Shown in pieces: positions 20,419 through 28,817 of a DNA stretch of 64,000 bases (position 1 is its first letter; every line of letters begins with the position of its first letter). The stretch lies in the NCBI GenBank assembly GCA_035550655.1, contig DASZOU010000029.1:12456-76455 (forward strand), in the 5' to 3' direction. The position numbers and the translations under genes were made by a program. The notes under the pieces are model-generated. The model did not search any database. It was not told the origin of the DNA and worked only from the letters and a program-made list of their open reading frames with translations. This DNA comes from DASZTV01 sp035550655 (lineage in GTDB: Bacteria > Actinomycetota > Actinomycetes > JAFAQI01).

Positions 20419-21095
20419 GCGGACCCACGGGTGATGAGGTAGCCGCGGTCTACGCCGCGTGTGCGGACCGCATCGCGGGCATCGCGCCGTCGCTGGACGA
20501 CGCGCAGCTCGCGACGCCGGTGCCGGCCACCCCGAAGTGGACGGTCATCGAGCTCCTCTGCCATCTGGTGGGCGGTCCGGCCGACGTCTGCGCCGGGAGG
20601 CTCGACGGCGTCGCCACGGATCCGTGGACCCAGGCTCAGGTCGAGGCCCGGCACGGACGCTCGGTCGCCGAGCTGCTGGAGGAGTGGTCCGGGCTGCGCG
20701 AGCAGATCGACGGGGTCTGCCGTTCCGGCATGGCCCCGGCGCTCGCCTTCGATGTCGCCACCCACGAGCAGGACCTGCGCGGCGCGCTCGACTTGGGCCG
20801 AATCCCCGATCCGGTCTCCCTGGACCTGGTGACCAGCGGGCTAGCGGCCGGAGCGGTCGGCCGGTCGCGCAAGGCGGAGCTGCCCAGCCTGCAGCTGCGG
20901 GACGGCGACGGCTGGTCCGTCGGCGACGGCGGCGGCGTGTCCCTCACCGCGCCGAAGTTCGAGCTGTTCCGGCTGATGATGGGGCGGCGCAGCGGCCGGC
21001 AAGCCGCCGCGATGGACTGGAGCGGGGACCCGTCGCCGTACCTCGACCTGCTCTGCCCGTTCGGGCCGCTGCGCGACAGCGACGTTCACGACTAG
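20415..21095 (+). CDS. Maleylpyruvate isomerase family mycothiol-dependent protein
   Basis: 226-residue protein with the DinB-like four-helix fold of the mycothiol-dependent enzyme family. Seen are WTVIELLCHLVGGPADV, with the first metal-binding histidine, and DVATHEQDLRGAL, the THEQDLR motif carrying the second. The C-terminal half has the family's LFRLMMGRRSGRQ segment. Mycothiol is the main low-molecular thiol of actinobacteria; the actual substrate is unknown. The start overlaps the recX stop; the TAG stop shares one base with the next GTG. Confidence 0.85.
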   Translation: MSGPTGDEVAAVYAACADRIAGIAPSLDDAQLATPVPATPKWTVIELLCHLVGGPADVCAGRLDGVATDPWTQAQVEARHGRSVAELLEEWSGLREQIDGVCRSGMAPALAFDVATHEQDLRGALDLGRIPDPVSLDLVTSGLAAGAVGRSRKAELPSLQLRDGDGWSVGDGGGVSLTAPKFELFRLMMGRRSGRQAAAMDWSGDPSPYLDLLCPFGPLRDSDVHD

Positions 21096-21871
21096 TGGCT
21101 GACGAGGCGGCGCTGCCGGTGCCGCGGCGCTGGCTCGTCGTCGAGGTCTGGCTGGTCTTCGCGCTCTCCCTCGGTGCGGCGGGAGTCCGTGCCGCGATCG
21201 CGTTGGTTGCCGACGTCGCCAGCGGCAGATCGCTCACCTCGCAGGTCGCGCTGCTCAACGGCAGCCGGGCGCCGGGGCGGCCGTGGCTGGACCTGTTCCT
21301 GCAGCTCGACTCGCTGGTCGTCGGCGTGATCCCGGTCCTGCTGGTGGCTCACTTCCTGGTTCGATCGGGCGAGCGGCTGCGCGATCTCGGCATGGACGGC
21401 GGTCGGGTCCGGCCGGATCTGTTGCGCGGTGCCGTGCTCGCCTCGGTCGTCGGCGGCGCCGGGCTGGGGCTCTACCTGGCCAGCCGGGCAGCGGGCCTCG
21501 ACCTCACCGTCGTGCCGGAGTCACTGCCCCATGTGTGGTGGCGGATCCCCGTGCTGGTGCTGTCCGCGCTGCAGAACGCGACGCTCGAGGAAGTGCTGGT
21601 CGCGGGTTACCTGTTGCACCGGCTCGACCAGCTGGGCTGGTCGAAGGACAAAGCGCTGGTCACCAGCGCGCTGCTTCGAGGCAGCTACCACCTCTACCAG
21701 GGTCTCGGCGGCTTCGCGGGCAACGCCGTCATGGGCCTGATCTTCGGCCGGCTCTACCAGCGGTGGGGTCGGGTGATGCCGCTGCTGATCGCCCACACGC
21801 TCATGGACACGGTGGCGTTCGTCGGGTACGCCGAGCTGGCGGGCCACGTCTCCTGGATCCCGACGCCCTAG
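21095..21871 (+). CDS. CPBP family intramembrane glutamic metalloprotease
   Basis: 258-residue protein with about seven hydrophobic segments. The CPBP (CAAX protease and bacteriocin-processing) motifs are present: the double glutamate in NATLEEVLVAGYLLHRL, the histidine in LRGSYHLYQG and the C-terminal HTLMDT. Substrate and target are unknown. The start is GTG at 21095, overlapping the preceding stop (TAGTG). The stop shares a CTAG with the stop of a decayed gene on the other strand. Confidence 0.85.
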   Translation: MADEAALPVPRRWLVVEVWLVFALSLGAAGVRAAIALVADVASGRSLTSQVALLNGSRAPGRPWLDLFLQLDSLVVGVIPVLLVAHFLVRSGERLRDLGMDGGRVRPDLLRGAVLASVVGGAGLGLYLASRAAGLDLTVVPESLPHVWWRIPVLVLSALQNATLEEVLVAGYLLHRLDQLGWSKDKALVTSALLRGSYHLYQGLGGFAGNAVMGLIFGRLYQRWGRVMPLLIAHTLMDTVAFVGYAELAGHVSWIPTP

Positions 21872-22098
21872 CCCCAGGTCGTGGCGTGTGCGTCGAACGC
21901 ATCCGGGAGCTGGACGCGCACGACGCAGACCACCGTTCGGTCGGATCGGTCATCACGGCCCAGTGGGTGTCGCGGGTGACCTCCGCGGCGCCGAGACCGG
22001 CGAGCCGGGTCGAGCTCGCCGTCGCGGACCGTCGTGGCGAAGTCGAGGTGGACCCGGGGGACGTCGATGACGAGGCCGTGCAGGCGCGGGCGGCTCAC
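21868..22098 (-). pseudogene. Decayed VOC (glyoxalase-like) gene fragment
   Basis: One 76-codon frame starts MSRPRLHGLVIDVPRVHLDF and ends CVVRVQLPDAFDAHATTWG. Between about 22005 and 21935 this frame loses coding character, while the next frame reads LAGLGAAEVTRDTHWAVMTD. Joined, the pieces read like the second half of a VOC domain (HLDFAT... LGAAEV... WAVMTDP... CVV). That implies two compensating indels, and the jump from VIDVP to RVHLDF suggests about 60 internal residues were also lost. It could instead be a short unrelated protein or contain sequencing errors. Confidence 0.5.
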
Positions 22099-22121
22099 CC
22101 GCCCAGCCTGCCAAGCGCCCG

Positions 22122-22127
22122 TACCCT
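22122..22127 (+). promoter_or_regulatory. Putative -10 element of miaB (leaderless)
   Basis: TACCCT, six bases, then the ATG of miaB. No ribosome-binding site is visible. Confidence 0.5.
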
Positions 22128-22133
22128 CTTGAT

Positions 22134-23531
22134 ATGCCTGCGCGGACCTACGAGGTGCGGACGTACGGCTGCCAGATGAACGTCCACGACTCCGAGCGCA
22201 TCTGCGGTCTGCTCGAGACCGCCGGTTACGAACGCGCGGCCGACGGCGACACGGCAGACGTGGTCGTCTTCAACACCTGCGCGGTACGCGAGAACGCCGA
22301 CAACCGGCTGTACGGGAACCTCGGGCACCTGGCGCCGGTCAAGGCGGCGAAGCCCGGCATGCAGATCGCGGTGGGCGGCTGTCTCGCGCAGAAGGACCGC
22401 GGCACGATCGTCGAACGGGCGCCGTGGGTGGATGTCGTGTTCGGCACGCACAACGTGGGAGCGCTGCCCGCGCTGCTCGAGCGGGCGCGAATCGAGCAGG
22501 AGTCGCAGGTCGAGCTGCTCGAGGCCCTCGAGACCTTCCCGTCGACACTGCCGACCCGGCGCGAGTCGGCGTACCGCGCATGGGTGTCGATCAGCGTCGG
22601 CTGCAACAACACCTGCACGTTCTGCATCGTGCCGTCGCTGCGCGGCAAGGAGCGCGACCGTCGGCCGGGGGACGTGCTGGCCGAGATCGAGGCACTCGTC
22701 GCGGACGGCGTCGTCGAGATCACCTTGCTCGGTCAGAACGTCAACTCCTACGGCGTGGAGTTCGGCGACCGCGAAGCCTTCGGCAAGCTGCTGCGGGCGT
22801 GCGGCGGCATCGACGGGCTGGAACGCGTCCGCTTCACCTCGCCCCACCCGCGTGACTTCACCGACGACGTCATCTCGGCGATGGCGGAGACGCCCAACGT
22901 GATGCCGAGCCTGCACATGCCGTTGCAGTCCGGTAGCGACCGGGTGCTCGCCGCCATGCGCCGGTCGTATCGGGCGGAGCGCTACCTCGGCATCATCGAC
23001 CGGGTGCGCGCCGCCATCCCGCACGCCGCCATCACGACGGACATCATCGTCGGTTTCCCCGGGGAGACCGAGGCGGACTTCCAAGCGACGCTCGATGTGG
23101 CGCGCGTGGCCCGGTTCGCGGGCGCGTTCACCTTCCAGTACTCCATCCGTCCCGGTACGCCGGCGGCGACGATGGCCGACCAGATCCCGGCCGACCTGGT
23201 GGCCGAGCGCTACGAACGCCTCGTCGCGGTCGTCGAGGAAGTCGCGTGGTCGGAGAACCAGGCACTGGTGGGCAGCGAGGTCGAGGTTCTCGTCGCCGTC
23301 GGCGAAGGACGCAAGGACGCGGCGACGCAGCGGCTGTCGGGTCGGGCACGCGACAACCGGCTGGTCCATCTCGCCGCGTGTGACGCCAGGCCGGGCGACT
23401 TCGTGACGGCTGAGGTGACGTACGCCGCGCCGCACCATCTCGTCGCGGACCACGTGCTCTCGGTGCGACCCGGGCCGACGTCGCGCGAGGTGCCCGGCGT
23501 GATGCTCGGCATGCCGACGATCTCGCGTTAA
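22134..23531 (+). CDS. miaB: tRNA-2-methylthio-N6-isopentenyladenosine synthase MiaB
   Basis: Radical SAM methylthiotransferase acting on i6A37 of tRNAs, the product of MiaA. The 465 residues have the UPF0004 cysteines (TYGCQMN, NTCAVREN, GGCLAQ), the SAM cluster GCNNTCTFCIVP (C157, C161, C164), TLLGQNVNSYG and the C-terminal TRAM domain. Substrate and enzyme order fit with miaA directly downstream; the stop and the miaA ATG share one base (TAATG). Confidence 0.96.
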   Translation: MPARTYEVRTYGCQMNVHDSERICGLLETAGYERAADGDTADVVVFNTCAVRENADNRLYGNLGHLAPVKAAKPGMQIAVGGCLAQKDRGTIVERAPWVDVVFGTHNVGALPALLERARIEQESQVELLEALETFPSTLPTRRESAYRAWVSISVGCNNTCTFCIVPSLRGKERDRRPGDVLAEIEALVADGVVEITLLGQNVNSYGVEFGDREAFGKLLRACGGIDGLERVRFTSPHPRDFTDDVISAMAETPNVMPSLHMPLQSGSDRVLAAMRRSYRAERYLGIIDRVRAAIPHAAITTDIIVGFPGETEADFQATLDVARVARFAGAFTFQYSIRPGTPAATMADQIPADLVAERYERLVAVVEEVAWSENQALVGSEVEVLVAVGEGRKDAATQRLSGRARDNRLVHLAACDARPGDFVTAEVTYAAPHHLVADHVLSVRPGPTSREVPGVMLGMPTISR

Positions 23532-24430
23532 TGGCCCGGCTCGTCGCGGTCGTCGGGCCGACGGCGACCGGCAAGTCCGCGCTCGGTGTCGCCCTCGCGC
23601 AGCACCTCGGCGGTGAGGTGGTCAACGCCGACTCCATGCAGCTGTACCGCGGCATGGACATCGGGACGGCAAAGCTCACCGAGGCCGAACGATGCGGGGT
23701 TCCGCATCATCTGCTCGACATCTGGCCGGTCACGCAGACCGCCAGTGTCGCGGACTACCAGGCAAGGGCGAGGGAACGGATCGACGAGCTGATCGGCCGG
23801 GGTGTGACCCCCGTCCTGGTCGGCGGCAGCGGCTTGTACGTCCGTGCCGTCATCGATCCGATCTCCTTCCCGGGCACCGACGCTGCGGTCCGAGCCGAGC
23901 TAGAGGCAGAGCTCGCGGCGCAAGGCCCCGCCGCACTGCACGCGCGGCTCGCGGCATCCGACCCCGCAGCTGCGGCCGCGATCTCCCCAGCGAACGGTCG
24001 CAAGATCGTGCGCGCGCTCGAGGTCGTCGCGTTGACCGGAGGGCCATTCACTGCCGCGCTTCCGTCGTACGACGAGCAGCTCTACGACGCGGTCCAGATC
24101 GGCCTCGATCTCGACACGTCCGTCCTCGACGCCCGCCTCGAGCGACGGGTGGACCTGATGCTCGACTCCGGCTTCGAGGACGAGGTGCGCCGACTCGACC
24201 GCGATGGGCTGCGCGCCGGCGTCACCGCCTCCCGCGCGCTCGGCTACGCCCAGCTGCTCGCGGTCATCGACGGCCGGCTGAGCCTGCCGGCGGCTCGGGC
24301 CGACACGGTGCGGGCGACCCGGCGGTTCGTGCGCCGGCAGCGGTCGTGGTTTCGCCGTGACCCTCGGATCAGCTGGCTGGACGCTGCCACCGATCCGTTG
24401 GCACAGGCCCTTCAGATCACAGCGGGCTGA
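23531..24430 (+). CDS. miaA: tRNA dimethylallyltransferase MiaA
   Basis: Transfers a dimethylallyl group to adenosine 37 of tRNAs reading UNN codons. The 299 residues start with the P-loop GPTATGKSAL (9-18), followed by NADSMQLYRGMDIGTAK, GGSGLYVRAV and the C-terminal RATRRFVRRQRSWFRRD, all family hallmarks. It is coupled to miaB, which modifies the same base next. Confidence 0.96.
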   Translation: MARLVAVVGPTATGKSALGVALAQHLGGEVVNADSMQLYRGMDIGTAKLTEAERCGVPHHLLDIWPVTQTASVADYQARARERIDELIGRGVTPVLVGGSGLYVRAVIDPISFPGTDAAVRAELEAELAAQGPAALHARLAASDPAAAAAISPANGRKIVRALEVVALTGGPFTAALPSYDEQLYDAVQIGLDLDTSVLDARLERRVDLMLDSGFEDEVRRLDRDGLRAGVTASRALGYAQLLAVIDGRLSLPAARADTVRATRRFVRRQRSWFRRDPRISWLDAATDPLAQALQITAG

Positions 24431-24536
24431 TCAGACCGCGCAATCAAGATGATCACAACAGGCCATACCGCTAGCCGCTGTCCGGGGCGATATTGAGCCG
24501 AGTGCCAAACGCACTTTTCGGACATTTGGAGGGGCC

Positions 24537-25346
24537 ATGCTCTCGCTCACGGAGGGCGCCCGGGTCGTGCACTTCTTGCCGGACGTCGACCTCACAACCG
24601 GCGCGATCACCGGCATGCAGGCATTGATGCGCTGGGAGCACCCGCAGCGCGGCGTGCTGTGGCCGAACGACTACATGGTCGAGGCCGAGCGCGCCGGCAT
24701 CGCTCCGGACCTGGGCCGGGAGCTGCTGAACGCTGCTGCTGCCGAGCTCTCGTCGTGGCGAACCCTGCCCGGTGGCCCTGACAGCAACCGCCAGATGTGG
24801 GTGGCGATCACCGCGACCCAGCTGCTCGAGGCCGACTTCGCCGACCGCATCGCCTTGCTCATGACCGACTTCGACCTGCTTCCCGGCAGCCTCGGCCTGC
24901 TGCTGCCCGGCGCAGCGCTCGCGACCGGCAGCCGGCACGCGCCGGAGCTGCTTGCCGAGCTGCGCGCCGCGGGAGTGGCGTTGGCCATCGACAACGTGCG
25001 CAGCTGGTACGCCAGCCTGGGCCTGCTCGGCGATCTGCCGCTCGAGGTCGTCATCCTCGATAGAGACTTCGTCCGCGGTGTCGGTGCGGACCTTGACGAC
25101 GACGGGATCGTCGGCGCGGTGGTCAGGCTCGCTCACGCGCACGGTCTGCGTGTCGTCGCAGACTCCGTGGAGAGCTGGAGTGAGGGCGCCCGGCTCTGCG
25201 AGCTGGGATGTGACCGCGGCCACGGCTACCTGTTCGGCAGCCCCCAGGACTCCATCGACGCCCGCGTGATGCTCTCCCACGGATCCGGCTGGTGCGCTCC
25301 CACCCAGCGCGCCTCGATGGAAACCCGGCAGAACAGCACGGTCTAG
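24537..25346 (+). CDS. Degenerate EAL-domain protein, probably without phosphodiesterase activity
   Basis: 269 residues with one EAL-type fold and no other domain. The fold is recognisable (GMQALMRWEHPQRG, MVEAERAGI, VADSVES, GHGYLFGSP), but residues that bind metal or c-di-GMP are replaced: the EAL glutamate is Gln (QAL), the N of VNLS is Ala (VAIT), the ExTE motif is absent (LLLPGAA), DDFGTG is DNVRSW, and the KID lysine is Leu (ILDRD). It is more likely a binding or scaffold protein. A clear GGAGGGG precedes the ATG, and 106 bases separate it from miaA. The dapF promoter follows directly. Confidence 0.75.
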   Translation: MLSLTEGARVVHFLPDVDLTTGAITGMQALMRWEHPQRGVLWPNDYMVEAERAGIAPDLGRELLNAAAAELSSWRTLPGGPDSNRQMWVAITATQLLEADFADRIALLMTDFDLLPGSLGLLLPGAALATGSRHAPELLAELRAAGVALAIDNVRSWYASLGLLGDLPLEVVILDRDFVRGVGADLDDDGIVGAVVRLAHAHGLRVVADSVESWSEGARLCELGCDRGHGYLFGSPQDSIDARVMLSHGSGWCAPTQRASMETRQNSTV

Positions 25347-25351
25347 CGGCC

Positions 25352-25357
25352 TACCCT
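25352..25357 (+). promoter_or_regulatory. Putative -10 element of dapF (leaderless)
   Basis: TACCCT, six bases (TGAGGG), then the GTG of dapF. The hexamer is identical to that of miaB. Confidence 0.5.
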
Positions 25358-25363
25358 TGAGGG

Positions 25364-26143
25364 GTGAGGTTCGTCAAAGGGCACGGCACGGAGAACGACT
25401 TCGTGCTGCTCCCGGAACCGCCGCAGGACTTGACGGCGAAGCTGGTGCGTGCACTCTGCGATCGCCGCGCCGGGATCGGGGCCGATGGCGTGCTCGCGGT
25501 ACGCCGCGACGACGGCCACTTCTTCATGGACTACCGCAACGCCGACGGCTCGGTCGCCGAGATCTGCGGCAACGGGATCCGCGTCTTCGCCCGCTACCTC
25601 GTGACTGCGGGCCTGGCCGATCCCGGCTCGCTTGTCGTCGGCACGCGCGCCGGCGACTGTCGGGTCGAGGTGCCCGGCGACGGTGGCGACATCACGGTCG
25701 AGATGGGTGTGCCGGAGCGGATCGCGGATGCGAAGGTGACCGTCGCCGACCGGTCGTGGCCCGGCTTCGGCTACGCCATCGGCAACCCACACCTCGTCGT
25801 TCTCGACCCGGGTGACCTCGCCACGCTCGACCTGTCGGCCGTGCCGGTCGTGGAGCCCGCGGTGCCCGGCGGCATCAACGTCGAGTTCGTCGAGCGGCTC
25901 GGTGCCCGCCACATCCGGATGCGGGTCTTCGAGCGCGGGGTCGGCGAGACCCGCTCATGCGGCAGCGGCGCATGCATGGCCGCCGTCGCTGCGATGGATG
26001 CCGTCTGCCGCCGATCGACGTACGACGTCGATGTTCCCGGCGGGCGACTCGCCGTCGCGTGGCGCGACGACGACGTCGTGACGCTCGCCGGGCCCGCAAT
26101 ATTGGTTGCGTCGGGGGAGTTCGACCCGTCAGCTTGGACTTGA
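25364..26143 (+). CDS. dapF: Diaminopimelate epimerase
   Basis: Converts LL- to meso-diaminopimelate for peptidoglycan and lysine. The 259 residues show KGHGTENDFVLL at the start and both catalytic cysteines: EICGNGIRVFARY (about C68) and SCGSGACMAA (about C199). GIGADGVLAV and AIGNPHLVV are further family motifs. GTG start. The stop shares a base with the hflX ATG. It acts in the same pathway as dapA at 2578. Confidence 0.96.
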   Translation: MRFVKGHGTENDFVLLPEPPQDLTAKLVRALCDRRAGIGADGVLAVRRDDGHFFMDYRNADGSVAEICGNGIRVFARYLVTAGLADPGSLVVGTRAGDCRVEVPGDGGDITVEMGVPERIADAKVTVADRSWPGFGYAIGNPHLVVLDPGDLATLDLSAVPVVEPAVPGGINVEFVERLGARHIRMRVFERGVGETRSCGSGACMAAVAAMDAVCRRSTYDVDVPGGRLAVAWRDDDVVTLAGPAILVASGEFDPSAWT

Positions 26144-27546
26144 TGACCGCCGACCAGTACGAACCGGACGACTTCACGTCGGACGACCTCGCCGACCTGG
26201 AGCTCGAGGAGCGCCGGGCGCTTCGCCGTGTCGCGGGGATCTCCACCGAGCTCGCCGACATCACCGAGGTCGAGTACCGCCAGCTGCGCCTGGAACGCGT
26301 GGTGCTGATCGGGGTGTGGACGTCGGGGACGCTCGAGGCGGCCGAGGCGTCGCTGAAGGAGCTAGCCGCGCTGGCGGAGACGGCGGGTTCCGAGGTTCTC
26401 GAGGGACTCGTGCAGCGCCGCGCCACGCCCGACGCCGCGACGTATATCGGCTCCGGCAAGGCCAAGGACGTCAGGGACATCGTCGTGGCGACCGGTGCCG
26501 ACACGTTGATCTGCGACGGTGAGCTGACGCCGGGTCAGCTGCGCAAGCTCGAGGAGATCGTCAACGTCAAGGTGATCGACCGCACCGCGCTGATCCTCGA
26601 CATCTTCGCCCAGCACGCGCGCAGCAAAGAGGGCAAGGCGCAGGTGGAGCTGGCGCAGCTGGAGTACATGCTGCCGAGGCTCCGCGGCTGGGGCGAGTCG
26701 CTGTCGCGTCAGGCCGGTGGCCGGGTGGCGGGCGGTGGCGGCATCGGCACCCGCGGTCCGGGCGAGACGAAGATCGAGACCGACCGCCGCCGGATCCGGG
26801 CGCGGACGGCGAAGCTGCGCCGCGAGATCGCCTTGATGAAGACGGCGCGAACCGTGAAGTCGCAGGAACGGCGCCGGCGTAGCGTGCCGTCGGTGGTGAT
26901 CGCCGGCTACACCAACGCGGGCAAGTCGTCGTTGCTCAATGCGCTCACCGGCGCCGGCGTGCTCGTCGACAACGCGCTGTTCGCCACGCTGGACCCGACC
27001 GTGCGCCGCGCGCACACCCCCGACGGCCGGGAGTTCACCCTCGCCGACACCGTCGGGTTCGTGCGTCACCTGCCGCACCAGCTGGTGGAGGCGTTCCGCT
27101 CCACGCTGGAGGAGGTCGCGGAGGCCGATCTGATCGTGCATGTCGTCGACGGCTCCGAGGCCGATCCGGCGTCGCAGCTGCGCGCCGTCCGCGAGGTCTT
27201 CGGCGAGGTGGGCGCACTTGAGGTCCCGGAGCTCGTCGTGATCAACAAAGCGGATGTCGCGGATCCCGCCGTGCTCGAGCGGCTGCGGCGCGATGAACCC
27301 GGCGCGTGCGTCACGTCGGTACGTACCGGCGACGGCCTGCCGGAGCTGGTGGCGCGGGTCGCGGAGCTGATCCCGCACCCCGAGATCCCGGTCGAGGTGT
27401 TGGTGCCGTTCACCGCCGGTGATGTCGTCTCACGCATCCACCGCTACGGCGAGGTGGAAGCGATCTCGCACACCGCGGAGGGGACCAGGATGTCGGCCCG
27501 ACTACCGGCCTGGCTGGCCGGCGAGCTCGCGCCGTACGCCGTCTGA
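26143..27546 (+). CDS. hflX: GTPase HflX
   Basis: Ribosome-associated GTPase that splits stalled or heat-stressed 70S ribosomes. From the ATG at 26143 it has 467 residues: an N-terminal HflX domain (ATYIGSGKAKDV, QVELAQLEYMLPRL), a Gly-rich loop (GGGGIGTRGPGETKIETDRR), then the GTPase with G1 GYTNAGKSSLLN (about 256), DTVGFVRHLPH and NKAD. The frame is open further upstream only as a shadow of dapF. It is convergent with lexA, 14 bases apart. Confidence 0.95.
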   Translation: MTADQYEPDDFTSDDLADLELEERRALRRVAGISTELADITEVEYRQLRLERVVLIGVWTSGTLEAAEASLKELAALAETAGSEVLEGLVQRRATPDAATYIGSGKAKDVRDIVVATGADTLICDGELTPGQLRKLEEIVNVKVIDRTALILDIFAQHARSKEGKAQVELAQLEYMLPRLRGWGESLSRQAGGRVAGGGGIGTRGPGETKIETDRRRIRARTAKLRREIALMKTARTVKSQERRRRSVPSVVIAGYTNAGKSSLLNALTGAGVLVDNALFATLDPTVRRAHTPDGREFTLADTVGFVRHLPHQLVEAFRSTLEEVAEADLIVHVVDGSEADPASQLRAVREVFGEVGALEVPELVVINKADVADPAVLERLRRDEPGACVTSVRTGDGLPELVARVAELIPHPEIPVEVLVPFTAGDVVSRIHRYGEVEAISHTAEGTRMSARLPAWLAGELAPYAV

Positions 27547-27560
27547 CGCGGCCTCGCTGC

Positions 27561-28268
27561 TCAGATCCGCCGCAGGACGGCCGTGACGCGCCCGAGGATC
27601 GTGGCGTGCTCACCGTCGATCGGTGAGTAGTTCTCGTTGGCGGGCAGCAGCCACACGTGGCCGTCCTTGCGCGAGAACGTCTTCACCGTCGCCTCGTCGT
27701 CGAGCAGCGCCGCGACGATCTCGCCCGGCTCGGCGGCCTGGGTGCGGCGCACGACGACCCAGTCGCCGTCGGTGATGGCGGCTTCGATCATCGAGTCGCC
27801 CTTCACCTGCAGCAAGAACAGCTGGCCGTCGCCGACGAGCTGGCGGGGGAGTGGGAAGACGTCCTCGACGATCTCCTCGGCGAGGATCGGGCCGCCCGCG
27901 GCGATCCGGCCGACCACCGGCACGTAGGTCGGGGTCGGCCGGTCGTCGCCCTCGCCGGTGATGTCATCAGGGGAGGCCGGCACCTTGACCTCGACGGCGC
28001 GTGGCCGGTTCGGGTCGCGGCGCAGGAAGCCCTTGCGCTCCAGCGTGGCGAGCTGGTGGGCGACGCTTGAAGTGCTGGTCAGGCCCACCGCCTCGCCGAT
28101 CTCGCGCATGGAGGGCGGGTAGCCGCGTCGCTCGACCGAGTCGCGGATCACCTCGAGCACCCGGTGCTGGCGCGGCGTCAGGCCGCTCGCGTCCGGCGGG
28201 CCGTCGGGGATCTCACGGACGTTGCTTTCCGCTTTGTCCGCTTTATCCGGTTTCGCTGCCTTGGCCAT
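27561..28268 (-). CDS. lexA: SOS repressor LexA
   Basis: Represses DNA-damage genes and self-cleaves when RecA filaments form. The 235 residues show a winged-helix DNA-binding domain (LTPRQHRVLEVIRDSVERRG, YPPSMREIGEAVGL), the Ala-Gly cleavage site in GRIAAGGPI, the catalytic serine in VKGDSMIEAAI and the lysine in EATVKTFSR. The N-terminal 25 residues are a Lys/Asp-rich extension. Its promoter region carries a LexA box, giving autoregulation. recA and probably the divergent LysM gene belong to its regulon. Confidence 0.97.
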   Translation of the reverse strand: MAKAAKPDKADKAESNVREIPDGPPDASGLTPRQHRVLEVIRDSVERRGYPPSMREIGEAVGLTSTSSVAHQLATLERKGFLRRDPNRPRAVEVKVPASPDDITGEGDDRPTPTYVPVVGRIAAGGPILAEEIVEDVFPLPRQLVGDGQLFLLQVKGDSMIEAAITDGDWVVVRRTQAAEPGEIVAALLDDEATVKTFSRKDGHVWLLPANENYSPIDGEHATILGRVTAVLRRI

Positions 28269-28275
28269 GAGGGGA

Positions 28276-28281
28276 ACCGTA
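28276..28281 (-). promoter_or_regulatory. Putative -10 element of lexA
   Basis: TACGGT on the minus strand ends seven bases before the lexA ATG, so the transcript would be leaderless or nearly so. The LexA box at 28301 would cover the -35 region. Confidence 0.4.
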
Positions 28282-28300
28282 GCGACGAAACCGGATTAGT

Positions 28301-28316
28301 TCAAACATCTGTTCGA
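28301..28316 (-). promoter_or_regulatory. LexA box in the lexA promoter
   Basis: TCAAACATCTGTTCGA matches TCGAAC-N4-GTTCGA with one mismatch. Its centre is about 40 bases upstream of the lexA start. Confidence 0.8.
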
Positions 28317-28369
28317 ACGTGTCGTGGATTTTGTCGTTGCGCCCTGGTACAACTCGTACATGCGTTCGA

Positions 28370-28385
28370 TCGAACACGTTTTCGA
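28370..28385 (+). promoter_or_regulatory. LexA box before the LysM gene
   Basis: TCGAACACGTTTTCGA matches the LexA palindrome with one mismatch. It ends 19 bases before the LysM start, so LexA bound here would block that gene; it overlaps a second GTTCGATCGAAC half-site arrangement starting at 28364. Confidence 0.75.
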
Positions 28386-28404
28386 GAGCGAAGGGAACCG
28401 TTCG

Positions 28405-28716
28405 ATGTCTTCCCCAGGACACAGCTCCCCACTTCGGCTCACGCGCCGCGGCCGGATCGTGCTCACGCTCGCGATGATGGTCGGCATCTTGGTCGCCGGC
28501 TTCACGCTCGGCCGGTCCAGCCAGGCGGCGGCGCGGAGCCATCTGCCCCGCCACACGGTCACGGTTCAGGCCGGCGACACGCTGTGGTCGGTGGCCGAGC
28601 GCGTTGCGCCGCACGCCGACACGCGGGACGTCGTGGCACAAATCCAGACGCTGAACCGGCTTTCCGGCGCGGTTGTCGTGCCCGGTGAGCGGCTGGTTGT
28701 CCCGACCGCCGGTTGA
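28405..28716 (+). CDS. LysM-domain membrane protein, SOS-controlled cell-division regulator type
   Basis: 103 residues from the ATG at 28405: a short basic N-terminus, one membrane segment (about 18-37, VLTLAMMVGILVAGFTLG) and a C-terminal LysM domain (HTVTVQAGDTLWSVAERVAP) that would bind peptidoglycan outside the cell. The place, size and LexA control match the SOS-induced division suppressors next to lexA in mycobacteria (Rv2719c/ChiZ) and corynebacteria (DivS). Upstream in-frame codons exist, but the GAAGG at 28390 and the LexA box favour this start. Confidence 0.8.
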   Translation: MSSPGHSSPLRLTRRGRIVLTLAMMVGILVAGFTLGRSSQAAARSHLPRHTVTVQAGDTLWSVAERVAPHADTRDVVAQIQTLNRLSGAVVVPGERLVVPTAG

Positions 28717-28786
28717 GGGCTGCGACACGCCAGGAAGATCCGCGCCGAAGATGCTTGCGCACGCGGGCGCGGAGCCGTACGTTCTG

Positions 28787-28802
28787 CCCCTACATCTTGT
28801 GT
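28787..28802 (+). promoter_or_regulatory. NrdR box 1
   Basis: CCCCTACATCTTGTGT matches 11 of 16 positions of the NrdR box (acaCwAtATaTwGtgt), including the core. It pairs with box 2, 31 bases downstream. Confidence 0.7.
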
Positions 28803-28817
28803 TACACGGATGTGATT

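Noticed and set aside
26106..26522. Alternative frames inside hflX and dapF reading as Arg-rich proteins
   Set aside because: They are off-frame shadows; HflX and DapF motifs are continuous in the annotated frames.
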